A stretch of DNA of 64,000 nucleotides from Trichuris trichiura (GCA_037903355.1 JBAJFE010000027.1:310001-374000); one strand, 5' to 3'; numbered from the stretch's first letter, positions 23,313 to 34,880 are shown. Notes: generated by a model not told the origin, from the sequence alone. Made by a program: numbers and translations.

Positions 23313-24479
23313 ATGAAACGAATACAAAAGAAAGACCGCACGGTGCAAAAGAGCTTTGCCATGCGACTCGCAGCGGTTGTCTTGTGCTTAATATTTGTGT
23401 GCATTTATTTTAAACATGTTCATCAAAAAAATCAGGTAGATGAACCAGATTATGACGAAGCTGATCTTGGTAAGCAATGTTTGATTACGGTTTGATTTTA
23501 AGGTGGTTTTGTCATTTTTATAGATTTCTTAAAAATCAGAGACTCTGAAATTGCGACTACGGTGAAACTGATGAGACATTTAGACTCGAGTCGTGCCAAA
23601 AAAGGCGACATTGTTCTCAACTTTCAAGGGAAAACCGATCCATCCGAAGAAATCGATCGGGCTCCTTTACCGTAGAGCAATGAAACTAAGAGGTTGCGCA
23701 GCCACTTAAAATTATAACGTTTAAGGCTTTTCACAAGAGTGAATGAAAGCTTGCTTAACGGCCCAACGTATAAAGCTCTCGCCGATGTCCTTACTATTTT
23801 TCGTGAAGACGTGCATGAAACAGAGCATTGGTCAGAAGAGCAGCTGAAAAAAATAGACCACTTTTTGGAGTTGATGATGTCAACAAATCCGTTCAAAATT
23901 GCTTGGGAATTTATTCGCAGCAGAGGTTGGTAGTTAGAAGATTGTTCTGAATTAAACGTCAGCATTGCAGATTTGGCACCCAGAGACTCTGAGCATATGA
24001 AAAGTTTACTTTTTACGATATGGTTTGGTCTTTACAGTCGCGCTGAACATTCACTAGGAAGCAGTGGGTTTGAGCACGTCTTTGCCGGGGAAAAGCGGGA
24101 TTCCATTGTTGAAGGGCAGCACTTTTGGGTTCGATTTTATCAATTGGAAAAGGCAGGAAAGATTAACTACAAAGGCTACATAGTCGCTAGACCAGTAAGA
24201 TTTTGAAAAGTTTGCACGGTGATGAATTCCGCAGTTTTTCTGCGTTAGGAACTATCGGCGACCATTCATTACGACTGGGGCAAATGCAAGAAGGCAATTG
24301 GTGGCTTTCTGGTCGGCACAAGTCCTGAGTTCGACTTCTCGTTATTTACACTATGCTTTCTGACAAAGCGAGGCAGCAAAAGATGTCGTTTTAGCTTGGA
24401 AAAGTTTCCATTCGGCGTCACGTCCTTCAAGATTCAACGGAGACCGTATATAGCGACTACATATCCAGTCAGTCTGTAA
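23313..24479 (+). CDS. EndoU-family (XendoU-like) uridylate-specific endoribonuclease, 5 exons
   Basis: Exons 23313-23469, 23524-23671, 23726-23925, 23971-24194 and 24249-24479 join to a 319-residue protein; the four introns are 45-54 bp with GT...AG ends. Residues about 16-33 (AMRLAAVVLCLIFVCIYF) form a signal-anchor or signal peptide, so the enzyme should be secreted or membrane-tethered. The EndoU domain fills the rest: APLPLFTRVNESLL, FIRSRGDLAPRDSEHM, GFEHVFAGE and GQHFWVRFY (whose histidines correspond to the family's catalytic pair), GFLVGTSPEFDFSLFTLCF, and the C-terminal YIATTYP. The family cleaves RNA at uridines and often needs Mn2+ or Ca2+. The frame is intact through every junction, so I think it is functional. 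No same-strand neighbour is near. Confidence 0.9.
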
Positions 24480-25349
24480 CTGTTACCTCTGTTCGAAGAC
24501 TGACGATAAGTATTTGATTTTTCGCGTCCTACATATTCTCGTTTTTTATTCTAAACGGTGAAAGCGAATTAGTAAACTATAAAACTGACTCAACGCATGC
24601 TGAAGGCGTGCATGCAGTGTAGCTGCAACTTTAATCAACAGTTAGTAAAGCGTTCCCAAACATGTTTCTGTATTTAATGATAACGCTTGGTGATACGGCA
24701 AGACATTTTGATGATCAAAACTTTTACTCTGGAGCTTTCAGTTCCTCTCTTGACCTCAGTCAAGGGTAAATAATCATGGAAATAACGAGAAGATGGCTGT
24801 TACGGACGCTACTGGTCGTACAACGCTGACGTACTTGAGCATAAAAGATGACGTGTCTCATATGTTATCTTGAATGCCGCTAATTAATGTAGAAGGCTGC
24901 TGCCAGCCTGGAGTAAGCGACGAGTGCTGAGGAATAAAGGCTGTTTCTTATTTCGATTGAGCTGAAGTCACGCAAGCGGAAAACTAACGTCCGTCGAAGC
25001 TGCGATAGTTGAATCAGTTAGCCGTTATAAAGGATGTTGTAGGGTGCATGTTTCACAACTGAACCTGAGCACACAATTACCGTATATCACTAACTTCATC
25101 GGAAGCCGCACACGTTGTTGTTAGTTGTTCTAGCTGCGCTGAATCAGCAAAACAGTTTCAGTTCTTGTGCTCTACAGGTGTATTTTTAAAGTTTAAAGTT
25201 TAAACCAATCTTATTGACATTTTTGTATCTGTCAGCTGCTTTCGAACCCTTCTTTCATAGAAACCATCTAAAAATTTGACATAGTAAATTTCGTAGTGAT
25301 GTATATTAAGTTTCATCAGTTTTTTGCTGATTCCACTGCTGCTTCATTT
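24480..25349. other. No gene recognised
   Basis: Region downstream of ENDOU; no ORF, RNA or repeat end that I can support. Confidence 0.4.
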
Positions 25350-25793
25350 TTTTACATCTGTTGTTGTAGGAATTCGAGAACGGGTAGGACAGCTTTATTA
25401 TAAGTAGGCAACACGACAGCGAAAACATAGTAGCACAACTGACTAACTAAAAGCAGGTTAGGTACTGTAGGAGGGTGAGTAGGCGTCGTCAGAATGCTCC
25501 ACACCTGGCCACCGCACGGAGTGATGTTATCTTCAGATAGTGACTCTGCCACTACCGACTATCAGTTCCCTGAGAATGTGATGCTGACAACGACTCAGTG
25601 ACTTTGTAAGAATGTCAGCGACGTTGTCGCTGCTGGGAATGTAGTTCAACCTGATCATTCCATCAAATTGTCCCGAATTAAGTGATACTTAATTACGACG
25701 CGCTTTATCAACCAGGTTGTTCATGTGCGCTATCGCCGCTTGGTTATCGCACATTATTAGTGTCTGAAAAGATACCAGTTGGCTGAATCCAAC
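25350..25793 (-). pseudogene. Copia RNase H remnant, third copia family
   Basis: The minus strand reads MCDNQAAIAHMNNL and DNVADILTKSLSRCQHH, the end of a copia RNase H, continuing to a stop near 25350. It is cut at 25793 by the Tigger-type element beginning at 25796, and an internal stop is present. The sequence differs clearly from both other copia elements in the window. Confidence 0.75.
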
Positions 25794-25892
25794 TACAGTG
25801 AAAACTCCCTAATCCGAACCTCCCTAATCCGAATCCCTCTCTAATCGGAATTCGTGGAAGAGAACAATAGAACGACAGTACACAACAAAGAT

Positions 25893-26120
25893 AATTAGAC
25901 TACTTGAAAATGTAACTTCTTGGTACGGGACCGTATAGTTTCATGTTGAGTTTCTTTTACGGAAATCTGTCCCGTTGATAATATAGGTGAATTTTCGTTA
26001 CGTCGTTGCTTTATATTAACACCGCTGAAGACGGGTCTCGCTTGACCCGAAAGCTCCGGAATAATAAATATTATCAACGGGACAGATTTCCGTAAAAGAA
26101 ACTCAAAATTAGACTACTTG
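25893..26120. mobile_element. PLE-derived fold-back element, family B, 14-bp direct repeats
   Basis: AATTAGACTACTTG at 25893-25906 and 26107-26120 encloses exactly 200 bp. The arms invert around a central hammerhead-like core; both arms hold TTATCAACGGGACAG-ATTTCCGT on one strand. The left arm on the minus strand runs to ATG and MKLYGPVPRSYIFK at its outer end. Cleanest example of the family in the window. Confidence 0.88.
26022..26059 (+). ncRNA. Hammerhead-like minimal ribozyme, copy 8
   Basis: Outer stem CCG/CGG, CTGAAGAC (26025-26032), hairpin GGGTC-TCGCTT-GACCC, then GAAAGCTC (26049-26056). All parts are intact. AGCT before the cleavage position is self-complementary, which suggests work as a dimer. 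Confidence 0.72.
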
Positions 26121-27212
26121 TGTGAAACGCACAGTTATTTGGCGGAAACGGCTATAAGGGCAGCAAACAACTAGCCAATGGTCCTTCCGGTAAATGCTAA
26201 CATAGGCACAGTCCAACCACGGCTTTGGCGAGCCAATCTGGACCAATAGTTTCGCTACAACAATTCACCTCGTGACATAGGCTTCCACAAATAAACGGAA
26301 ATATGCAGCATAGCAGTCAATATTGACATCGGATAGAGCTTGTCGTATGTATACCAATATGCCGCGGAAGGACCGTCAATCTAATTGCAGGATATGCACA
26401 AAAATAGAATCGTGTTATGTGAAGGTATGGCTACCACTTATCTGAAAGCAGGACTACCACCGCATTATACGAGAAGAGACTGTATTTAAGGAGAGCAATA
26501 CGGGAGTCATTATCACTGTGTTCTGGTGTGTTCGACGGTTGTGCAGTTGTCCAGATGTATAAAAGGAAGCACATTACGCTCACGATAGAGAAGGCGGAGA
26601 TCATCAAAGCATTGAAGAGGGGAGTGACCGGCCGAAGAACAGGAAGAAAGCGATGGACAGCGCCTTTTATGCTTAAAAAGCGTTTGTGACTTAGCCGCTA
26701 GCAAACGTCAAAGCCTGTTGAAGCAGGCGCTAATAACTGACTACAAAAAATAAATTTAGACTTCTTGGACTTATATTGCACAGGTAGAAAGGATGGACAC
26801 TGTCGCGCAACCCAGGAAACAAAGGTTACAATGGCCCAGAAATCGCACAATAATCGGGAACTAACTTAATTTTTTTTGATTCAACAGAACTGGCCAGCAA
26901 TTACGAATATGGGAAAATAGGTTCATGGGAACTATTTCGCATGCCGCTTCGCGGTACAGCGTCCACACCATATAAGAAACTCGTTTCCGCTGGTCAATCG
27001 CTTTCCCGAATCAGACAAACTTCGCTGCCCTCGTTAAGTTATTCACCGCTTGCAGAGACTGACATCGCGCTGTAGACACCAGGAAAATGCATCTAAAACT
27101 GCATTAACTGCTTTTCTGTGGCCTACTGTAAGCCTCCTCCATAATCCGAATTCTTCTATAATCTGAACTACCCCCCGCCCCGACGCGTTCGGATTAGGTA
27201 GATTTCACTGTA

Positions 27213-28239
27213 CCCTGTTTTCCCCATAATATGACTTGGTCTTATATTTATTTTTCTTCAAAAAACATGGCAGGGCTTATTTTCCGGGGTGGTGTATTAT
27301 AAGCTCAGGTACTGCACTCTACACTTGTTCATTTATTTTTGTGCAGAAGCGCATATGAAGCGTAAATGCAAAGGAAGAAAAATATCGAAACACCTAGAAG
27401 AAAAACCATAGATGTAAGGCTAAAAAATGTACAAATAGCTACGTTTATTGGAACAGTCATGTCATCATTTTCTGGCACGTTTTCATGAATCTCCCAATTC
27501 TGAATTCCGGCCTGAATTTCGTGCGACTCCACCATTGAGCCCAGCCTCTCATATCTTGCAATAGAGCTCTCCTTGAACGATCATTTCTTGTCCAAGTAGC
27601 CTGCTCATGGAGCATTGGCAACACAGCTGTCAGTGATTTTGTCCAGTGAATTCTTCACTCAAGTCAGACCTGCGCACAATGAAAGCCTGCACTCTCCTGT
27701 CAGCAATCCGTTCACAAATGATACTCTCAAGCTCAGGAAATAAAGGCTTCCGACTTGATCCAAACTTTGCATTTCCCTCGTCCACATTTTCACAGAGTTT
27801 ATCGTACCGTGCTCGCCATTTTCGGACCATTTGGAGATTGAGCTTTTTCTCTTTGCACAAAGCCGTCAGATTCTTGCTTTAGGAGTCCTCCACGATTGCT
27901 TTCTTGTACTCGACATTATAACTCTTCTTTGCTGCAAGCATTCTGCCTGAGAGTGAAAATATTATTCCTTTTTGCAAACAAAATTGCACTTTTGCAGCAA
28001 CCTGTTGCACGGAAAATTGCAAAAATTACTGGGAGAATTCGTTCGAACGGACTGCATGAAAGATCACTGAAAACGCACATGTACCAAAGCACTTTACTCA
28101 TAAGATCTACAGTACAGTAATGTAACCATACAAAAGCTGTATATTTTAAGATACGATACGCCCGTCACATATTCCAACGGATTTGCTAAACATACCTCTC
28201 TGGAGGACGATCGCAACTGGGCCTTATTTTCAGGGAGGG
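27213..28239 (-). mobile_element. Internally deleted pogo-like transposon
   Basis: The minus strand starts near 28239 (ATAAGGCCCAGTTGCG), carries a leader shared with 54.93-56.6 kb, then an N-terminal transposase piece (about 27860-27630: LCKEKKLN-type start, MVRKWRARYDKLCE, FPELESIICERIADRR). After a deletion of the DDE domain comes a C-terminal piece (ESHEIQAGIQNWEIHE, about 27535). The end TTTTCCCCATAATATGAC adjoins TA at 27211-27212. The family is the same as the larger copy at 54.9-58.4 kb. It cannot move by itself. Confidence 0.75.
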
Positions 28240-28581
28240 TGTTATGTATTTGAAGATACCGCCGCCTTATTTCCTAGCACGCACATTTGCCTCATCACTT
28301 CACACCTGCATGCATTCCTTACGCACATGAACGCACTCAGCGGTCGTGACCGCTCCATTAATCCCCTTTGCATGCTTGAGTCGGTTTCTGTTAATCGTGT
28401 GAAAGAGCCGACCCACTCACCTCCCCTTGTAGCTATTTATGGAGACTGTTCATCCCGTCGGGCAGTCTCTGTCTGGGTTTCTCGTCTCTAACGTCTGTAC
28501 TCCGCGTGATAACTTATACTCAATAAACGGTTATTGGTGTGTCTCAGAGTGTATTGTCAGCAGCAAGGCTAAGACCCAACA
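28240..28581 (+). repeat. Gypsy 5' LTR
   Basis: Starts TGTTATGTATTTG, ends AAGACCCAACA. Contains a TATA-like TATTTATGGAG region and a poly(A) signal AATAAACGG near its end. The 3' remnant shares the last 140 bp. Confidence 0.8.
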
Positions 28582-28675
28582 TTGGCGACGATCAGTGAGA
28601 TCTTCACAGCGACGGAGACACTAGCATCACTGACAACCTACAACTCTTGCAACCACTCAGTTCAATCAGGCTAGC

Positions 28676-30412
28676 ATGGCGACTGTAGGCAGCATAGCTG
28701 TTTTCGACACCAAGAATCCAACTTCTTGGGAAGCCTGCGCTGAACAACTGGAATGTTATTGCGAAGCCAATAACATCACTAAAGAGCTCAGGAAGAAAGC
28801 CACTCTCCTGACAGTGATTGGAAAAGAAGCATACGCAATCCTGCGGTCAATCATCTCTCCTGAAATTCCTAAATCGCAGACGTACGACCAGCTAGTTGCG
28901 ACGATGAAAAGTCACTTCATGCCCCAGACGTCACTGATCTACAGCCGATTCCTCTTCCAGAAGAGCACGCAGCGAGCAGATGAAACCATCAGCGCCTATG
29001 TTACGGAACTGAGACAGCTGGCTGAAAATTGTAAGTTTGGGGCGACACTTACGGAGCGCCTCCGGGACCAGCTCGTATGCGGCCTCCGGGATGATGCTAT
29101 CCAGCGGAGACTACTGGCTGAAACTTCGCTCACTTTCGACGAAGCATTCAAGAGGGCCTTAGCAGGCGAAGCAGCTGCTAACCAGGCCAAGGAGGTTCAA
29201 GCGCAGAACACCTCCACAGGAACCATTTCCTCATCACATCATGTGCAACATGGTAAGAGAAACGGATCCTTTTTCAGACCTCATGGACAAAGCAACGGCC
29301 AAAGGAAGACTTGCGCCGGTTGTGGAGGTCAGCACAGACGTGAGGACTGTAAGTTCAAAGACTGTGAATGCTACTTCTGCCACAAGAAAAGACACATCGC
29401 CAAGGTCTGCACAAGTCAGGGTTCAGGTCAACAGAAACCACAGCACGTGCCCGTCAGAAAATGGTCATCTGCTCACCAAGTCGAAGAGCTGGAAGTATAC
29501 ACGGAGAGCCACATTCACAACATACTTCCTTCTACCGACACCCCGAAGAAGATAAGAGTCACCGTCAACGTCGAAGGACAGCCGCTGACGATGGAAGTCG
29601 ACTCAGGGTCCAACTTCTCGCTTATTTCTTCGAACACCTATAAGAGGTTATGGCCAAGCCATGGACCAGCCATAACGAAGGGTCACATACAGCTCCTTGA
29701 CTACCAGAGAAATCCCTTAAAGCTACTGGGATTCTGCAAGGTTAACGTGACTTTCAAGCATAAACATGGAACACTCCGACTACTAGTCAGCAAGGGCAAT
29801 CGTGAAAGCCTGCTGGGACTAGAATGGTTTCCATCACTTGGACTGAGCATCTCAGGGGTCAGCCAAGTTTCGGAAAGCTGTACCGTTACGAACGTCCTCA
29901 GGGAGTTCCAGGATGTCTTTTCAGAAACACTGGGAAGGTACACTAGCCCGGAAATTTCTTTGCCTCTTGACCCTAACGTTCCGCCAAAACGTTTCAAGGC
30001 GAGAAATGTTCCACTAGCTATCCGTACACTTATCGAAGACGACAGACTTCACCCAGATATTTGGACAGAAAGGCAACTTAAACAGGATGCCGTTGGGGCC
30101 ATGACTGGCAGAAACCCAAGGACCTTCCAAGTGGGAGATCCTGTGTCTATAAGAAGTTACGATTCAACTCCCGCTTGGATTCCAGCCGAAGTAACTGCCG
30201 AAACAGGGCCCGTTTCATATGAGGCAATTACAGCGGACGCAAGAAAGGTCCGCCGACACGTGGATCAGATGAAAAACAGATCACACGATATTCCAGCTGC
30301 CGTGCCTACCGCAAGTGTTCCTTCTGACGACAGTGAACCGTGCACGGCAGAGAATACTTGCCGCACACAAAGGCGAAGAATTCGCCCAGGGCATCTCGAT
30401 AGTTACCTTTGC
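28676..30412 (+). pseudogene. Gypsy gag-protease fused to the integrase C-terminus
   Basis: An open frame of 579 codons. Residues 1-180 are a gag (WEACAEQLECYCEAN, SRFLFQKSTQRADETISAY, RLRDQLVCGL). A zinc knuckle CECYFCHKKRHIAKVC follows (C-x2-C-x4-H-x4-C), and then the aspartic protease (EVDSGSNFSLIS, ESLLGLEWF). After LPLDPNVPPKRFKARNVPLA, where pol starts, the protein shifts to integrase tail motifs (FQVGDPVSIRSYD, WIPAEVTAETGPVSYEA, RRHVDQM). The deletion is in frame, so the hybrid frame is still open, which is unusual for a dead element. It lacks reverse transcriptase, RNase H and the integrase core. Confidence 0.85.
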
Positions 30413-30423
30413 TAGGGAAAAGG

Positions 30424-30603
30424 GGTGTTACGTATTTGAAGATACCGCCGCCTTATTTCCAAGCGCGCACATTTGCCTCATCACTTCACACCTGCATGCC
30501 AGTTCTTGGGATGTGGCGGCCCTGATGAGGATGTCAAAATATGGAGTGACTCCTGGAACACCATTGAGTGCGTCATCCATAATCTGCTGGAAAATTCCCG
30601 GAG
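30424..30603. repeat. Inverted copy of LTR start joined to reverse transcriptase (left arm)
   Basis: The reverse complement of 32107-32287. Both carry the same artificial joint between the first 80 bp of the LTR (ending CACACCTGCATGC) and a piece of the reverse transcriptase palm. The minus strand further to 30745 gives KIDMAQAYLQLPVD and QFGVSIAPGIFQQIMDDAL. Confidence 0.85.
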
Positions 30604-30711
30604 CGATGCTCACTCCGAACTGCAAGCATTTGACCTTGAATGCTCCACGATGCGTGATGATCGTCTGGGCTTCAACTGAATTGTTGTCCACAGGTAGCTG
30701 TAGGTAGGCCT

Positions 30712-32106
30712 GTGCCATGTCTATTTTCGCGAAAACCTTTCCTTCTGGCATGCAGATTGAAGCAGGTACTCCAAATCTTTCGGAAGCTGGGTTTCCGAGC
30801 CAAGAAGGAAAAATGTCTATTTGAAGCCAAGACGGTTGACTTCCAGGGCTACAGGATCGATGCATCTGGTATCCACCCGTCAGCTTCGAAGCTCGAAGCA
30901 ATTCATAAGGCACCAGCACCTCAAAATCAACAAGAACTTCAGGCTTTTCTAGGTCTCCTGAACTTTTACAACAGTTTTCTAAAGGACAAGGCAACTGTGG
31001 CAGAGCCGCTTCACCGTCTCCTGGATAAGACGGCAAAATGGAAATGGACTTACGAGGATGAGGAAAGCTTCCAGGCAGTAAAAAAGCTACTCACCTCATA
31101 AAGTGTGCTAGCTCTATTTGACAACTCGTTATCAACGACTCTCATATGTGACGCATCACCTTATGGAGTGGGAGCCGTCCTGAGTCAAAGGAAGCCAATG
31201 TGGTCAGGAGGTTGCAGTCGCTTTTGCATCACGTACTCTAACAACGACAGAACGCAACCACGCGCAGATAGACAAGGAAGCTCTAGCAATAGTGACAGGA
31301 GTCAAGAAGTTCCATCACTTTCTTTACGGCCGAAAATTCACACTGATAAGGGACCACAAACCGCTTCTTGGACTTTTCACTACTGACAAACCAACGCCAG
31401 AAATCCTTTCACCAAGGATGTTGAGGTGGTCCATCCTTTTGCAAGCTTACAAATTCAACCTGGTATACAAGCCAGGATCAGAAATCTCTAACGCTGATGC
31501 GCTAAGCAGGCTATCTCAAAAGCTGATAGAGATAGAGGTACCAGGCCTTCCGGAGATACTTTTCCTGGAAGAATTACCGGCATCCCCACTCACGGCAACC
31601 GACATTTCCAGGATGACTCTGCGTGATCCTGTGCTAAGCCGTGTACTAAACTGGGTATGGAAAGGATGGCCAGCCAAGGTTGACAAAGATTTTCAATCAT
31701 TCGCTAACAAGAAAAATGAATTGTCAGTTCATAAGAACTGCCTCTTTTGGGGAAAAAAAGTCGTCATCCCACGACAAGGCCAACAGCAAGTCCTAGAAGA
31801 ACTTCATCTAAACCACCCAGGAATCGTTAGGATGAAAAGTCTAGCAAGATGCAATGTCTGGTGGCCAAACATTAATGTAGACATTGAAGAGTGCGTATTC
31901 AAATGTTCTACCAGTCAGACCAACCGCCATTCTCCTCCATGTGCCCCAGTTCATCATTGGGAAGTCCCACGAAACCCATGGTCGAGACTGCATGTCGACT
32001 TCGCAGGACCCTTCGAGGGTGAAAGATTTCTCATAATCGTGGACGCCTATTCCAAACGGTTAGAAGTTAAAAGGATGAAGTCTACTACCGCCGAAAACCT
32101 ATCATT
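30712..32106 (+). pseudogene. Gypsy pol: thumb, RNase H, integrase
   Basis: The forward strand gives the thumb (FRKLGFRAKKEKCLFE, FQGYRIDASGIHPS), then RNase H (LICDASPYGVGAVLSQR, FTLIRDHKPLLGLF) and the integrase zinc finger (HLNHPGIVRMKSLARCNVWW) and core start (SRLHVDFAGPF). A stop at about 31100 and a frame change at about 31200 interrupt it. The integrase core stops short at KRMKSTTAENL, where the rearranged palm/LTR block begins. Non-functional. Confidence 0.82.
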
Positions 32107-32287
32107 CAACTCCGGGAATTTTCCAGCAGATTATGGATGACGCACTCAATGGTGTTCCAGGAGTCACTCCATATTTTGACGACATCCTCATCAGGGCCGC
32201 CACATCCCAAGAACTGGCATGCAGGTGTGAAGTGATGAGGCAAATGTGCGTGCTAGGAAATAAGGCGGCGGTATCTTCAAATACATA
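32107..32287. repeat. Palm-to-LTR joint, right arm
   Basis: Reads GIFQQIMDDALNGVPG and YFDDILIRAA on the plus strand (with an intact YFDD), then runs into the LTR start in reverse (ending CAAATACATAACA). It is the partner of 30424-30603. Confidence 0.85.
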
Positions 32288-32387
32288 ACACCCTAAGACC
32301 CAACAGAAGGCTTATATTAACGAGTACCCTAAAAGTAGTGCTGTGGCGCATTTTCGGGGAGGTCTTATTATAGAGTAACACGGTATT

Positions 32388-32529
32388 TATGAGGACTGTT
32401 CATTTCGTTTGACAGTCTCCGTTTGGTTTTCTTTCCAACATGTATACTCTACGTGATATCGCATACTCAATAAACGGTTATTAACAATGTCTCAGAGCGT
32501 CTTCGCAGCGATTAAGCTAAGACACAACA
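32388..32529 (+). repeat. Truncated gypsy 3' LTR
   Basis: The last 140 bp of the LTR (GGACTGTTCAT, CAATAAACGGTTATT, ending GACACAACA). The first 200 bp are missing, replaced by about 85 bp with a pogo-type end (TTTTCGGGGAGGTCTTATT). Confidence 0.75.
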
Positions 32530-33397
32530 GTAGTACTTGTGGTAAACAAGTCGGTTCCTTACCTGCTAATTGGGCAGGCTCGTTTGATCTCGCCGAATCC
32601 TGCCTTTCAAGAACCGCCACGACCGCCTGTGCTGCTTAATCCGCACGTTTAATGAATGCTAAGGCATGGCACTTCAAGCTGCGGACGCAGGCGGGTGGCA
32701 GCGATTCGTGGTCCACCAAACGGCTGCCCGTGGCACATAGGCATGCGCGCTCCTGGTAATCCGCCTATTACCGAAATGCCCCATGCAGCGTAGAGATGCA
32801 AGTGCTTGGGCGTAATCCTTGTAGGTCAACCGCCGCAAGCGGCGACAGAAACGGATTAACGCCCATAATCCCTCTGCAAAACAACTGCAGAGGGGTATAA
32901 AAGCACGCGTGCCGACGGGCAGAGAACAGACCGAAGGACGGACCGAAAGAGTGACCGAACGACTGACCATTGCGTGTATCGTTGTGTACATTTATTATGC
33001 CACGCATATCTTCCGCATTAAACTCCACAGCACAAACTCAAGGAATCGTTGAAGCAGCCACGCTCTCCCGCGGCAATTCTACCACAGTACTCCTATCGCA
33101 TATTGCGGAAAGTCGATGTTGGATCCACGAAGTACCGTGGGAAAAGCTGTACAAGGCTCCGCTGTGGCTGAACACGCGGCACGATGCGACCAGCCTCTTC
33201 AACCAAAAGTGCCATGTTAAGAAAGTAATTTACGCTTAAGACTGTTGGAAGTTTGCGCCTTTGAGGTCATGCATAATCAAAGTACTTTAATTGGTTATAC
33301 AGTGCAAATGGAATAAACGAATGAACACCCATACTCAGACTGACGTCAAAGCAGGAGAGACAGAGAGAGGTTAGCGAGAGGGTTTAAAAAAAGGAGC
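32530..33397. other. No gene; promoter-like stretch
   Basis: 32870-32990 has GGTATAAAAGC followed by GACCGAAGGACGGACCGAAAG, like the transcription start of an LTR, but I find no matching ends or second copy. Nothing else is supported. Confidence 0.35.
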
Positions 33398-33900
33398 GTC
33401 TAGACCAGCCATTCTCAACCTTTTCTGCGCTAGGCCCCCCTTGGAAGGTGTCCTCAGGTGCCAGGCCCCCCCTTTTCCTATTGGTCGATTAATTTTTGCG
33501 TTTTTTGTATAGGAGCCAATCAGCTTTCAACGGCAACCTCCTAGGATCAAGTTAATGCAATGATACAATGCGAATATATAGTCGTCAAATCATTTGAAAA
33601 GAGCACTTGGGGTTCTTCGAAACTAACAATGAAACAACTTCGTCGAGTCGAGTGAGAATTTATGCCAATCCTCTATAAAGGGATGCTGCTAAGGGTTAAC
33701 CAATCCTCTATAGAGGACTGGCATAAATTTTCATCCTTCCGATCTACCTAACCACGCTTGTTCCAATAAGGCTTTTGATTGGCTCCTATACAAAAAACGC
33801 AAAAATTAATCGACCAATAGGAAAAGGGGGGCCCCCCACCTGACCCTCTCGGCCCCCCTTGGGGGCCCCAGGCCCCCCGTTGAGAATGGCTGGTCTAGAC
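33398..33900. mobile_element. Fold-back hAT MITE with duplication GTCTAGAC
   Basis: GTCTAGAC at 33398-33405 and 33893-33900 flanks a 487-bp unit whose ends are CAGCCATTCTCAAC on both sides, inverted. The inner arms are also inverted: the TTTTCCTATTGGTCGATTAA region (33470-33520) against 33785-33830, and GAATTTATGCCAATCCTC against its complement near 33715. The whole unit can fold into one long hairpin. It is probably mobilised by an hAT transposase. Confidence 0.9.
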
Positions 33901-34688
33901 AGCTCCCAGACACCGTCACTCCCACGGCCGCCGATTAACGACGCTAAACAGGTCACAGAGCGGCCAACAATAGACACCATCCATTATCGTTAAACCTGCC
34001 TTTGTTGGAGACCGGCGTCCATCAGCAACTTTGCTCTTTTCCTTGTGACATGTGTCTGGCTTAGCAAGTCCAATAAAGACGGATTAAAGAAGCTGTGTAA
34101 ATTAGACAATGGGACATACAACCGCGATCAAGGAGCGGAAATAAGGAAACTGTTAGGGTTTGTACCATACCATACTATCTTTTGTTAGCGAAGAAAATGA
34201 GGCTGGGCAGCGAGAGCAGAGAAAAAAGAGGAAAAAACGTAATCGCTCGAGTCTGTACAGTACACCAGATCTAAAACGATTCTCAAGTTCCTTTCCTCAT
34301 AAAGCTTCTCGTAATGGACATGGGTTGTCCTATCCGGAGCTATAGACGAACATTATCATGCGCTCCAACTGCTGCCCATTAAATTGACTGCGTACACGAG
34401 CACATGGAATAAAGTGAAAAAATGGAGTAAAATATATAAAACAATGGAACTATTTGCATAGAACATCATATATGGGAGTATAAGAGAAGATGGATACATT
34501 TACATGAAACGAGGTGAAACAAACATGAAACGAGTTAACATATATGGAACAAAAATGGTGAATGGATATAACAAATGTGAAATGAACAATGAAATGTCGA
34601 AAAGTGGAATAACATGTATGTAGTACGACGGTACAACGCATACGCAACAATGGATGCAGTTGGCTGATAGACACAAAGAAGTATCACA
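33901..34688. other. No gene; A-rich degenerate tract
   Basis: 34380-34650 is rich in imperfect ATGGAATAA/GAAATG-like units. ORFs over it on the minus strand are low-complexity. Confidence 0.4.
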
Positions 34689-34880
34689 AGTATTGTTAGG
34701 ACAAGGCATGTCCATCACGAGAAGCCTACGACGAGAGGAGCCTGAGAATCGTTTTATCTTCTGCTTACAGTACCTAACTTGCTTTTAGTTAGCCGGTCAT
34801 TCTAGTGTGTCTCTCAGTAGTGTTGCCTGTTCTTAGAAGTAAAAGCTGCCCTACTCGCTGCCAAAAATCCCAACAAATAT
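34689..34880 (+). repeat. Solo LTR of the copia family at 62.6 kb
   Basis: 34694-34875 (182 bp) starts TGTTAGGACAAGGCATG and ends CCCAACA, nearly identical to the LTR at 62638-62818. The flanks AGTAT and AATAT differ by one base, an aged 5-bp duplication. It was left by recombination between two LTRs. Confidence 0.9.

Larger units (their letters stand above)
25796..27210. mobile_element. Tigger/Jerky-type DNA transposon remnant between TA dinucleotides
   Basis: Inverted ends: CAGTGAAAACTCCCTAATCC on the left, CAGTGAAATCTACCTAATCC read inward from the right, with TA at 25794-25795 and 27211-27212. Inside, at about 26556, a short frame MYKRKHITLTIEKAEIIKAL matches the start of the Tigger/Jerky helix-turn-helix domain; the rest of the transposase is gone. 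A family B PLE-derived element is inserted at 25.9-26.1 kb. The right TA is shared with the start of the pogo derivative. Confidence 0.75.
28240..32529 (+). mobile_element. Scrambled Ty3/gypsy LTR retrotransposon
   Basis: Begins with an LTR of about 342 bp (28240-28581), then a primer-binding-like TTGGCGACG, gag and protease. The reverse transcriptase palm is missing from its place. The frame jumps near 30040 from the start of pol to the integrase C-terminus. An inverted block (about 30424-30745) holds the LTR start plus the palm in reverse. The thumb, RNase H and integrase then run forward (30746 to about 32106). A second copy of the palm-to-LTR junction follows (32107-32287), and a truncated 3' LTR ends at 32529. 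Confidence 0.8.

Noticed and set aside
34450..34718. Minus-strand ORFs rich in His, Phe and Cys
   Set aside because: They are read from an A-rich tandem-like tract with repeated GAAATG/GGAAC units.
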